Of a DNA stretch of 26,157 bases, positions 1 through 7,135 are shown one piece after another. The stretch comes from Lachnospiraceae bacterium (GTDB lineage: Bacteria; Bacillota_A; Clostridia; Lachnospirales; Lachnospiraceae). Under the pieces are notes generated by a model. The model was not told the origin of the DNA and searched no databases. It was given only the letters and a program-made list of their open reading frames with translations. How positions within the stretch are numbered: the first letter of the stretch is position 1; every line of letters starts with the position of its first letter. Where the stretch lies: the NCBI GenBank assembly GCA_028694115.1, contig JAQUUB010000059.1:1-26157 (forward strand), given 5' to 3'. The position numbers were made by a program, and so were the translations under genes.

Positions 1-484
1 GATAACACAAGAAGGTACTGGATAAAACAATCTGCCGCATAATGCATCAGAATAATTTATCTAGTACCTTCTTTTAATTTGCATGAAAACATAAAAATCT
101 GAGGCACATAAAATGCCGAATAACAAATAGCGGACAGGCATAAGACCATTGCCATATTCTGTACAGCACACGCTCGGCTGACACATCCCTGAATGTAGGG
201 AAAATAAAAAAATTTATGCCGTTTGGTTTTTAATAAATCATCATCTATTGTATCTCAAATAGCCCGAAGATCATCCAGACAATACACCGCCACGGCTACA
301 AATTCACACCATCACTGAAACAGAAACCCACTTTATCGCTATGGACGAGCAGAACGGAAAGTGCTAAAATTATATTCGATATTTGAACTGAAATTCCCCA
401 AAAGCAACGCATAGAACTCTCAGGGATTTTTATCAGGCTATGCTATATCTTGCATGAAGGATGTGATCATTAATAAAAATGTGA
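1..484. other. Gene-poor left edge
   Basis: No convincing complete gene is visible. Short open stretches exist (for example the frame ending in a stop near 366 and one ending near 456), but they have no ribosome binding site and match no family I recognise, so they may be gene debris. The stretch holds an 11-bp inverted repeat at its left end and runs into an HxlR-like gene fragment on the right. Confidence 0.5.
9..73. repeat. 11-bp inverted repeat with 43-nt spacer
   Basis: AAGAAGGTACT at 9-19 is exactly reverse-complementary to AGTACCTTCTT at 63-73. The right arm is followed by TTTTAATTT, so it may be a transcription terminator of a gene left of the window. A short transposon end is the alternative. 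The long spacer makes either reading uncertain. Confidence 0.4.
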
Positions 485-616
485 GATGAATTCACCTGCC
501 TGTTAGATCTGGTACGTGATATGATAAAAGGGAAATGGAAACCAATTATTCTCTGGCGGCTTCGGCTGAGACCAACTTCACTGGCAAAGCTGGAAAAGGG
601 CGTTGTACCAGAATGA
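485..616 (+). pseudogene. HxlR-family regulator fragment (N-terminal half)
   Basis: The frame from 485 to the stop at 614-616 reads a peptide containing the core GKWKPIILWRL, then LRPTSLAKLEKG. This matches the start of the winged helix in HxlR-type regulators (a Cys followed by LLDLVRDMIKGKWKP-type residues). Homology stops after about 40 residues, where the HxlR recognition helix would begin, and no start codon lies in frame upstream before a stop. It overlaps the leader of the lipoprotein gene in another frame. What is seen is a short family-like stretch; that it is a dead remnant is inference. Confidence 0.6.
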
Positions 617-645
617 AGAATTATTTTATTGAGGAAACTAAAATT

Positions 646-1599
646 ATGAAAAAACAGACTACACTCGTTATTTGTTCATTGCTATTTGCAATATTGCTAT
701 CAGCCTGCAGCCAAACAAAATCAGATGGCACAACAAAACAGCTTATAGAGGTAATGAATTCCAATGGTAAAATCGTCAGACAGGAAACTGATAATGAAAA
801 AATTACTGCTTTGACTAAAAATGAACAAATCCAGGAATGGACAGATGTTGATTCCATTCCAGAAAAAGCAGAAAACCTATATGAATTTACGACATACATG
901 CTCGTCACCGACCCAGCATATAAAAGCAGTTCAGATTCTGAAATTGATGTCGATAAGGAAACACTCTATTATGATGGTGAAAACTATTATTTGAAAGAAA
1001 ACGATTTCTCACAATCCACAGCTGCATTTAACATGATTCCTTATAAAGCCGGAACTTATCTGGTGGATTTTGCAAAGAATACTTCCGAAACTATGGATAA
1101 AGATACCATCTTTGCATCATGGGGAGTTGAAGATTACAATTTGATTTTAGATAGTCAAAATACTGCTACAGAGTCAGAATCAATTTCTGAGAAAGATGAT
1201 GAACCAATAGCGGCAGAAATTTCCGGAGTAAAAAAGATTTCGATTAGTTTTTCTGAAGATAACGTAATCACGATAGATGATACAGAAGAAATCTCCAGCT
1301 TCTATCATACTTTATCTCCGGGAACGTGGGCAGAAATTGATGTACTACCATCAGACACCTCAGAAATTTGTACCATAAGATACTACCAGCCTGGTAAAAA
1401 GACCCTTGATAAGTCTCTGATAGAAAATGAAAGCATGAGTTTATATCAAATTAAGGGGGAATATTTTATCTGCGATGAAATTCCGGAAAATAACTCCGGA
1501 AATCCATCTATGGATTCCTACTATAAAATCCCGGATACGGTGGGAAAATATATCATGGATTTAAACAGTAGGTTTCATTTTTCCGCATTTCTCTCATAA
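646..1599 (+). CDS. Putative lipoprotein of unknown function
   Basis: A 317-aa protein starting at ATG 646, preceded by GAGGAAAC at 631-638. The frame stays open upstream to 535, but that part overlaps the HxlR remnant and lacks a signal sequence, so the later start is chosen. Residues 1-21 form a lipoprotein signal peptide: MKK, a hydrophobic core, then the lipobox LSAC with Cys21 as the expected lipidated residue. The mature part is acidic, rich in Ser/Thr/Glu/Asp, without further membrane segments, and should sit on the outer face of the membrane. I do not recognise a domain. The last residues end only 6 nt from the stop of the convergent MATE gene, so the C-terminus may have been altered at a junction. 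Confidence 0.75.
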   Translation: MKKQTTLVICSLLFAILLSACSQTKSDGTTKQLIEVMNSNGKIVRQETDNEKITALTKNEQIQEWTDVDSIPEKAENLYEFTTYMLVTDPAYKSSSDSEIDVDKETLYYDGENYYLKENDFSQSTAAFNMIPYKAGTYLVDFAKNTSETMDKDTIFASWGVEDYNLILDSQNTATESESISEKDDEPIAAEISGVKKISISFSEDNVITIDDTEEISSFYHTLSPGTWAEIDVLPSDTSEICTIRYYQPGKKTLDKSLIENESMSLYQIKGEYFICDEIPENNSGNPSMDSYYKIPDTVGKYIMDLNSRFHFSAFLS

Positions 1600-1605
1600 A
1601 TATAT

Positions 1606-2958
1606 CTATTCCATTTTCTGCCGACACATCATGTTCTTTTGTTCTTTGAGGACAAGATACAATGACAATAATGTCGCAAGCATATCACTGATAGGCTGTG
1701 CAAAAAAGACACCATTCATCTTAAGAAAAACTGGCAGTACATAGATAAATGGAATTAAAAAAACGACCTGCCTTAAAAGTGTTATTACTATAGATGGATT
1801 GGGGTGGTTGATTGACTGGAAAAAAGTAGTTGCCAACATCACAAATCCCAAAACAGGCGTGATACAAAAATTTATCCTCAAGCCCGCTACTCCAATAGAA
1901 AACATTTCCTCTGTCCCTCCAAATGCCGCAAGGATTTGTTTTGGGAAAATTAATACGGTAAGCCAGACAATACAGGTAATGGAAACAGAGAACATCGTGG
2001 ATTTCCAAAGCGTTGACATGACTCTTTTGTAATTGCCTGCACCATAATTGTTTCCAATAATGGGCTGGATTCCCTGGCTAATTCCGCTCGCAGGCATGAT
2101 GACGAATGTCATAATACTTGAAATGACTGCATAAACACTGATTGCAGTATCACCGCCGTATTTTCCCAATTGGCTATTGTAAACAAGGCTTATGAATCCC
2201 ATTGCCATTTGTGCCACCCAAAAAGCAAAACCGCATGATATAATTTGTAGGCATAACCTCTTTTCTAAACGGAAAATCTTCCTGGAAATGCTTACCTGCG
2301 TCCTGTTTCCGAACACCAAATATGCCCCAAAACCCGCAGATAAAACTTGCCCGATTACCGTAGCAGCGCCAGCTCCAACCACGCCAAGGTCAAAACCAAT
2401 AATGAACACGGCATCTAAAATAATATTTGTAACTGCCCCAATTCCTGTCACACACATTCCCAGAATTGGTTTCCCCGAGACACGGACAAAATCACAAAAA
2501 AGTTGTGATAATCCTTGAAAAAGACATCCCAAAGCTACAATTCGATAATAAGAAACTGCATAAGGATAAGCTGTTTCTGTAACACCAAAAATCCTCAAAA
2601 TAGGATTTGCAAATAGAAGAAGCATCACGCTCAGCAAAATTTCAAAAACACAGACGAGTATCATTGCATTTCCAAAAGATTTGTTCCTGTTATCAGTTTC
2701 TTTTTTCCCAGCGAACAAACTAAAAAGCGTGGAACCGCCTGCACTGCACATTAAGGCAAAAGCCATCATCATATATGATAGCGGAAAACAGACAGATAAC
2801 CCCGCCAATGCGGAAGTTCCATTATAATTTCCCACAAACATCCTATCCACAATATTGTAGATTGCCGTTATCAGCAAGGAAATCGCTGCCGGTATCGAGA
2901 ATCTGAGAATCATCGGAAATAATTTTCCATTCAAGTAGTCAACACTTTTTGTTTTCAT
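1606..2958 (-). CDS. MATE-family multidrug efflux transporter (copy 1)
   Basis: A 450-aa polytopic membrane protein with about 12 hydrophobic segments and the two-fold repeated MATE organisation. Hallmarks include an early PAAISLLITAIYNIVDRMFVG stretch and the internal repeat equivalent around ISQGIQPIIGNNYGAG. Length fits the family (about 450 aa). MATE pumps export cationic drugs or metabolites using a Na+ or H+ gradient; the substrate cannot be read from sequence. The start is ATG 2958 with GGAGGTGTTACA in front. A MarR-type regulator gene lies immediately upstream on the same strand, 79 nt away, with a hairpin and an operator-like site in the gap, so expression is probably controlled by that regulator. 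Confidence 0.93.
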   Translation of the reverse strand: MKTKSVDYLNGKLFPMILRFSIPAAISLLITAIYNIVDRMFVGNYNGTSALAGLSVCFPLSYMMMAFALMCSAGGSTLFSLFAGKKETDNRNKSFGNAMILVCVFEILLSVMLLLFANPILRIFGVTETAYPYAVSYYRIVALGCLFQGLSQLFCDFVRVSGKPILGMCVTGIGAVTNIILDAVFIIGFDLGVVGAGAATVIGQVLSAGFGAYLVFGNRTQVSISRKIFRLEKRLCLQIISCGFAFWVAQMAMGFISLVYNSQLGKYGGDTAISVYAVISSIMTFVIMPASGISQGIQPIIGNNYGAGNYKRVMSTLWKSTMFSVSITCIVWLTVLIFPKQILAAFGGTEEMFSIGVAGLRINFCITPVLGFVMLATTFFQSINHPNPSIVITLLRQVVFLIPFIYVLPVFLKMNGVFFAQPISDMLATLLSLYLVLKEQKNMMCRQKME

Positions 2959-2977
2959 TGTAACACCTCCATTTATA

Positions 2978-2991
2978 TTAGTTTCCTAAGT
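2978..2991 (-). promoter_or_regulatory. Operator-like palindrome before MATE 1
   Basis: TTAGTTTCCTAA has inverted TTAG/CTAA arms with a 4-nt spacer and is followed by GT. It repeats the arm sequence and spacing of the palindrome overlapping the promoter of the adjacent MarR gene (3473-3488), which suggests that the same regulator binds both. It lies between the hairpin and the MATE ribosome binding site. Confidence 0.55.
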
Positions 2992-3008
2992 ATTCATCTT
3001 AAGGGAAA

Positions 3009-3028
3009 GCTGTCGATTTATCGACAGC
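3009..3028 (-). terminator. Hairpin between MarR 1 and MATE 1
   Basis: GCTGTCGA TTTA TCGACAGC forms a perfect 8-bp stem with a 4-nt loop, 9 nt past the MarR stop codon. On the minus strand it is followed by TTTCCCTTAAG rather than a long T run, so it may be a weak terminator or an mRNA stability element that lowers MATE expression relative to the regulator. Confidence 0.6.
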
Positions 3029-3037
3029 CCTATCCTT

Positions 3038-3460
3038 TTAGGCAATATTTTCAAGCATTTTTTCAATTACTTTAAAAAAAATATCCAATTCATTTTCTGA
3101 AATATCTTTCGTCAACTCATTTTCCAGATTTGTGATGTCCTCTATAACAACATCCTTATACTGCATTGCTTTTTCGCTTACCACAATACGTTTCAATCTT
3201 GCATCGTTCGCAGTTGCTTCCCGATGAAGCAATCCATTTTGCTCCATCTTTTTTAAAAGCTCGGTTGCTGTCGGAGGGCGCAGGCTGTATTCTTCTTCAA
3301 TATCCTTCTGAAAAACATCTCCTGTTTGTGCTAAAAGAAAATGCAGCACCCGTCCTTGAGAACCACTAAAATTTTTTTTACTGGAAAAAGCGTCTATTTT
3401 TCTGCGTAATTTATTTGATAATTTACTTATATAACGTGCTGCGTATTTCTTATCTTCCAT
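3038..3460 (-). CDS. MarR-family transcriptional regulator (module 1)
   Basis: A 140-aa winged-helix protein. The central region FLLAQTGDVFQKDIEEEYSL, then PPTATELLKKMEQNGLLHRE, is the typical MarR helix-turn-helix and is followed by the wing around ATANDARLKRIVVSEKA. The open frame extends to 3514, but a consensus promoter covers 3486-3514, so the start is placed at ATG 3460, preceded by AAAGGAGGACAC. The protein probably represses its own gene and the downstream MATE pump and releases DNA when it binds a drug-like ligand. That role rests on family knowledge and on matching palindromes at its own promoter and before the pump. Confidence 0.9.
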   Translation of the reverse strand: MEDKKYAARYISKLSNKLRRKIDAFSSKKNFSGSQGRVLHFLLAQTGDVFQKDIEEEYSLRPPTATELLKKMEQNGLLHREATANDARLKRIVVSEKAMQYKDVVIEDITNLENELTKDISENELDIFFKVIEKMLENIA

Positions 3461-3472
3461 GTGTCCTCCTTT

Positions 3473-3514
3473 ACTTAGCAACCTAAGTATAAGTGACATT
3501 ATTTTCTTTGTCAA
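3473..3514 (-). promoter_or_regulatory. MarR 1 promoter with overlapping palindromic operator
   Basis: On the minus strand TTGACA (3509-3514), a 17-nt spacer and TATACT (3486-3491) form a near-consensus sigma-A promoter. The 16-bp element ACTTAGCAACCTAAGT at 3473-3488 is a perfect inverted repeat (6-bp arms, 4-nt spacer) that overlaps the -10 box. This is a classic position for autorepression. Confidence 0.85.
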
Positions 3515-3602
3515 TACTATAATTCATAAAATATATTTCAAAGTATTTTGTCAGCTCTATTATCAGCTTTTTATCTGTAACAAAGAATATCATTACTTCC
3601 GG

Positions 3603-4286
3603 CTACACATACAGAACAGTCACCCCTGCAAAACTTACGCTTCCCTGCAGCACAAGCGTTGGAGTCCCACTACTCTCGCTTCGATTCTTCTCTTCCATTC
3701 CTCCAAATGAGAAGTTCACATTATTCTCAATATTCCATGTTTTTGGTACATACAGCTCAATTCCTGCAAATGAAACTTTCATATCGAGTACCGCACGTCC
3801 GGACTGAATCATCGAGTTATCGAAGTAGATCTTCATCGCACCGAAATTGCAGTCTACATTGACACAGCTCAAATCATCCGAATTAATGTATTTAACGCTG
3901 GAACCGAACGTTGTCGCACACTCTACGGTATTGCCACTCACTTCCTCCGCACTGTCAAAGTTCTCAATGCGATTTTCATGCGAATGGTGATGTGGAAATA
4001 TAAAAGAAAAACCAATACTTCCAAGTAATGCTGCACCGAGTACCGGCCATGGTGTAATTGCAGTAATTCCCAGTGGCTTTGCATATACAATGCATAAGAA
4101 GGCTATGGAGAACAGAATGCCCCAAACATCCATGTGTACGACACTTCGTACAAGCCATGCCACAAAGAATACCGAGATCAGAATACTCCAGACGTAAATG
4201 TTCTGAAAAATCCCAAATCTTCCAACTATAAGTAATACTGCCGCTACGATAAAAAATAATCCCCAGAATATATTTTCTTTTTTCAT
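3603..4286 (-). CDS. LiaF-like membrane protein (cell-envelope stress family)
   Basis: A 227-aa protein with four predicted membrane segments (about residues 7-24, 30-46, 52-68 and 79-97), a His-rich linker (PHHHSHE), then a beta-rich C-terminal domain with repeated phrases such as NFGAMKIYFDN, VSFAGIELYVPKTW and NFSFGGMEEKN. This is the layout of LiaF-like proteins: N-terminal membrane domain plus C-terminal DUF2154-type domain. In Bacilli LiaF restrains an envelope-stress two-component system. Here the partner is an LytTR regulator, whose stop codon overlaps this start as ATGA, so the two are translationally coupled. A direct role in antibiotic stress is family-based inference. No clear terminator follows before the MarR 1 promoter. 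Confidence 0.82.
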   Translation of the reverse strand: MKKENIFWGLFFIVAAVLLIVGRFGIFQNIYVWSILISVFFVAWLVRSVVHMDVWGILFSIAFLCIVYAKPLGITAITPWPVLGAALLGSIGFSFIFPHHHSHENRIENFDSAEEVSGNTVECATTFGSSVKYINSDDLSCVNVDCNFGAMKIYFDNSMIQSGRAVLDMKVSFAGIELYVPKTWNIENNVNFSFGGMEEKNRSESSGTPTLVLQGSVSFAGVTVLYV

Positions 4287-4615
4287 CCTCTTATCCTCTT
4301 TTCTTCTAATCGATCCCGCAGAGCTTTTAAATAATGCCTCGAGACATATACCTGCTTATATGTGTTCTGGAACTGGACAACGCTAGATGTAGAAATTGTT
4401 TTCTCAACCGAATAGATCTCATTCAGATTTAAAATCGTTGATTTTGATACTCTTACAAAGAACCCAGGAAGTAATTCCTCCAGTTCATACAACTTATGCC
4501 TAACAAGATAGACTTCGTCTCTCGTATGTGCACATACGCCTTCTGCATCCGTCTCAAAGAACAGGATCTTCTTCGGTGAAATAAAATATTCTGTTTCGCC
4601 CCGGTACACAGTCAT
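4283..4615 (-). CDS. LytTR DNA-binding protein, probably 5'-truncated
   Basis: A 110-aa protein consisting almost entirely of an LytTR domain: TEYFISPKKILFFETD, then VYLVRHKLYELEELLPGFFVRVSKSTILN and VYVSRHYLKALRDRLEE-type residues. LytTR proteins bind direct repeats in promoters and here would control the coupled LiaF-like gene. The usual stand-alone proteins of this type are about 150 aa, with an N-terminal segment of roughly 40-50 residues. Upstream of ATG 4615 the frame stays open and still looks related (HLKLIAEAATSGKQ precedes the Met), but it ends at an in-frame stop near 4690, just past the end of MATE 2, with no start codon. The gene therefore seems to have lost its beginning at that junction. 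Translation from 4615 is possible with a weak AGGAAA site. Confidence 0.8.
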   Translation of the reverse strand: MTVYRGETEYFISPKKILFFETDAEGVCAHTRDEVYLVRHKLYELEELLPGFFVRVSKSTILNLNEIYSVEKTISTSSVVQFQNTYKQVYVSRHYLKALRDRLEEKRIRG

Positions 4616-4696
4616 CTGTTTTCCTGACGTTGCCGCCTCTGCAATCAGTTTTAAATGGGAAAATAGTCCTTTATTTTTTAGCCTACCATTTTATAT

Positions 4697-6052
4697 TTAT
4701 ACATTCCCATCGTAAAATTGTATAGTTTGTTCCTTTTTCCACATAACTAAAGTGACAAGCGTAGCACATATATCAGCTAGAAACTGAGCAAAAATTAATC
4801 CATTTAGCCCCCAAACAGAACTTAATATCAATAAAAATGGAATGAAAAACAAGCCTTGTCGAAAGATACTCAGCATACCACCTTGTTTTGCTTTCCCAAT
4901 AGCCAGAAAATAATTACCTATTACTATTTGTGCTCCTAATGTCATAAATGAAATCCCATCAACACTTAATGCCAATCCTCCAATTTTAAGAACTTGAGTA
5001 GACTCTTGATTAAATAAATAGATCAGTTGTTTTGCAAACACGATACAAATTATTCCAAATAGAATATTAACTACTGTACTCCAAAGAATTGCCATTTTAG
5101 TAGCTTCTTTTACTCTTTCCATATTTTTTGCACCATAATTATATCCAACTAAAGGAGAATATCCTTTCAAAAACCCATATAATGCTTGTGTTTCCAGTGA
5201 CATAATTCTATTTACAATACCCATTGATGCTATTGCTACTTCGCCAAATTGTTTGGCAACAATATTTGTCAAGCTGACCGCACCGCCAGAAAGAAATTGA
5301 AAAAAGCATATAGGTAAACCAATTTTGAAAATTTCTTTATAAATATGGCTTGTTGGTCGGAAATACTTAAATGATACTTTTAAATAGGTGTTCATTCTGC
5401 CTAAATAGAAAACGTACATCGCAGTTGAAACCAGTCTTGATATAAGTGTTGCAACCGCCGCACCACTTACACCCATTTTACATCCAAAAATAAGGAGCGG
5501 GTCTAATACTAAATTAAAACATCCTCCAACAAGCATCGCAATCATCCCATAGGAGGAACCGCCTTCTGAAACAATAAGGTTATTCATCATCATATTAAAT
5601 ACATTAAATACCAACCCAATTATAAAGATACTTCCATATTCTTTTGCATAACCAAAACTTTTTTCTGTTGCGCCTAAAACTACAACAAGAGGGTCAATGA
5701 ATATTAACATTAGGGCTACTAATAAAATAATAGTTAATAATCCACTTATGATAGCAATACTGCTATACTTTCTGATATTTTCATAGTCCTTTTTTCCCAA
5801 AAGCCTTGAAACATTAGAACTTGCCCCATTTCCAAATAATAATCCAATTCCTAACCCTACCATAGTTAAAGGATAAATGACCGAAACTGCAACTGTTTGA
5901 AGTGTTCCTAATCTACCAATGAAAAAAGCGTCCACAATGTTGTAAAAAGCAGAAACAAGCATTCCAATCATTGTGGGAATACCAAGTTTTAATAGAGAAA
6001 TCTTTATTTTCTCTTTTTCCAGTAGAAATATACGATTTTTATTTTCATTCAT
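4697..6052 (-). CDS. MATE-family multidrug efflux transporter (copy 2)
   Basis: A 451-aa polytopic protein with about 12 membrane segments and MATE signatures: LGIPTMIGMLVSAFYNIVDA near the N-terminus, and YSPLVGYNYGAKNMERVKEA at the start of the second half. It is clearly related to, but well diverged from, copy 1, so the two are not a recent duplication. The start ATG 6052 follows AAAGGAAG. A MarR regulator lies 122 nt upstream on the same strand with a hairpin and an operator-like motif between, the same organisation as module 1. Its 3' end abuts the truncated LytTR gene, suggesting that a MATE/MarR cassette was joined there by insertion or deletion. Confidence 0.93.
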   Translation of the reverse strand: MNENKNRIFLLEKEKIKISLLKLGIPTMIGMLVSAFYNIVDAFFIGRLGTLQTVAVSVIYPLTMVGLGIGLLFGNGASSNVSRLLGKKDYENIRKYSSIAIISGLLTIILLVALMLIFIDPLVVVLGATEKSFGYAKEYGSIFIIGLVFNVFNMMMNNLIVSEGGSSYGMIAMLVGGCFNLVLDPLLIFGCKMGVSGAAVATLISRLVSTAMYVFYLGRMNTYLKVSFKYFRPTSHIYKEIFKIGLPICFFQFLSGGAVSLTNIVAKQFGEVAIASMGIVNRIMSLETQALYGFLKGYSPLVGYNYGAKNMERVKEATKMAILWSTVVNILFGIICIVFAKQLIYLFNQESTQVLKIGGLALSVDGISFMTLGAQIVIGNYFLAIGKAKQGGMLSIFRQGLFFIPFLLILSSVWGLNGLIFAQFLADICATLVTLVMWKKEQTIQFYDGNV

Positions 6053-6107
6053 TTGAATTACTTCCTTTCTGTCTTCTTTCTATACTTGTTAGTTTCTATA
6101 TTGTATT

Positions 6108-6117
6108 GTTGCTAAAC
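6108..6117. promoter_or_regulatory. Operator half-site before MATE 2
   Basis: GTTGCTAAAC is the exact reverse complement of GTTTAGCAAC at 6642-6651 in the MarR 2 promoter region, and both are next to an ATTA step. Its placement between the hairpin and the MATE 2 start mirrors module 1, which suggests a MarR 2 binding site. Confidence 0.45.
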
Positions 6118-6124
6118 ATTAGTC

Positions 6125-6164
6125 TTAAAAGAAACGCTGCCATTTATGACAGCTATTCTTTTAA
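6125..6164 (-). terminator. Hairpin between MarR 2 and MATE 2
   Basis: Outer arms TTAAAAGAA (6125-6133) and TTCTTTTAA (6156-6164) plus an inner GCTG/CAGC pair form a long stem-loop 10 nt past the MarR 2 stop. The U-rich closing strand fits a partial terminator. It sits in the same place as the 3009-3028 hairpin of module 1. Confidence 0.65.
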
Positions 6165-6174
6165 AATTGTTGAT

Positions 6175-6627
6175 TCATTTTTCTAATTTCTCATCTATCA
6201 CTTTTTCAAAAGCAGAAAAATATTCTAACATGTATTGGTAAAAACTATCAGGCACTTCTCTTAAAAGAGCAATTGCTCTATCATTCGTTTGTCTGTGATA
6301 TTCCTCGTGTGCCTTATAGTTTATCAATCCCTGTTCTGTAAGATTTAGTACCACCGCCGTATCAGAATCTGGAGATACTTTCTTTTCAACAACACCTTTA
6401 TCTACAAGCTTATAAATCATTTGAGAAGCAGCACCTTTCGTAATACCAAGATTTTCTGCTAAAGATGTTATATTAATGTTTGGATTATCGCCAACTGCAA
6501 CGATTGTATGGAGTTCAGCTTTTGACAAAGGTAAATCTGTTCCATAAGTTCTTTTTTTATCTTCCCATTGAGTATATTTGTGAATGACACGCTCCATCAA
6601 AGAAATTAATTCAGAATACTCCCTCAC
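6175..6627 (-). CDS. MarR-family transcriptional regulator (module 2)
   Basis: A 150-aa MarR protein. The DNA-binding part reads LSKAELHTIVAVGDNPNI, then ITSLAENLGITKGAASQMIY and KLVDKGVVEKKVSPDSDTA, the last covering the wing. It starts with GTG 6627, seven nt after GGAGG. By family and position it should repress itself and the downstream MATE 2 gene. It differs clearly from the regulator of module 1, including in its predicted recognition helix, yet both promoter regions share a TTAGCAAC core, so cross-talk between the modules is possible. Confidence 0.9.
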   Translation of the reverse strand: MREYSELISLMERVIHKYTQWEDKKRTYGTDLPLSKAELHTIVAVGDNPNINITSLAENLGITKGAASQMIYKLVDKGVVEKKVSPDSDTAVVLNLTEQGLINYKAHEEYHRQTNDRAIALLREVPDSFYQYMLEYFSAFEKVIDEKLEK

Positions 6628-6641
6628 ACTTTCACCTCCAT

Positions 6642-6703
6642 GTTTAGCAACATTACTTTTTAGTAACTTAACAAATAATATACCTTATTTTAATGTTTGT
6701 CAA
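6642..6703 (-). promoter_or_regulatory. MarR 2 promoter and operator region
   Basis: On the minus strand TTGACA (6698-6703), a 17-nt spacer and TATTAT (6675-6680) form a strong promoter. Just downstream lie the perfect palindrome TTACTTTTTAGTAA (6653-6666, 5-bp arms) and the motif GTTTAGCAAC (6642-6651), both between the -10 box and the ribosome binding site, where a bound regulator would block transcription. Confidence 0.75.
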
Positions 6704-7081
6704 TAGTGATGATAAAAAATATTAAACACATTTAATGCTAAGTACGCTATATCTTATTCGACAATCTACAGTTTCACCAGCTGACCTGCAGCTGTGGTCA
6801 TTCATCGAAGAAAACTGTATTCATTCCATTATTAACAATGGCAGGATTATTTTGACCGAGGCAAAGGACACTTTGATTTATGAATATGGAATTGTACGTT
6901 GCAAACAAAGCGATCTCGATAGCTTTGATAAGTCAGAGTATCGATGTCGTTATGGATAACGCAACAATAGATGCTCGATTCCTTCATATGCAAATCCAAG
7001 TCCTGATGTACAAAACAGAATGGATATTATATAAACTGAATGGACCTGGAGCTTCTAAATTGCCAGACCACACAATGAAAC
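6704..7081. other. Unassigned stretch with two short plus-strand frames
   Basis: Two overlapping plus-strand frames (stops near 6959 and 7230) cover this gap. The first could encode 74 aa beginning near 6735, and the second begins near 6880. Neither has a ribosome binding site, and the second runs antisense into the end of the diguanylate cyclase gene. I recognise no family. This may be gene debris separating the MarR 2 promoter from the next terminator. Confidence 0.4.
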
Positions 7082-7113
7082 AAGCGCATGACACGATTAA
7101 ATGTCATGCGCTT
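7082..7113 (-). terminator. Terminator of the diguanylate cyclase gene
   Basis: AAGCGCATGACA and TGTCATGCGCTT form a perfect 12-bp stem with an 8-nt loop, 22 nt past the stop codon. The minus-strand flank is GTTTCATTG, only moderately T-rich, but stem strength and position support a terminator. Confidence 0.75.
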
Positions 7114-7135
7114 ATTCTTGAAATTTACGACTTAT

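Noticed and set aside
2192..2518. 108-codon plus-strand ORF
   Set aside because: It is antisense to MATE 1, with no ribosome binding site.
3461..3514. Longer N-terminus for MarR 1 starting at 3514
   Set aside because: A consensus promoter and palindrome occupy this stretch, so it is upstream control DNA.
4697..6052. Recent tandem duplication of the MATE genes
   Set aside because: The two pumps and their regulators are too different at protein level; parallel acquisition of related modules fits better.
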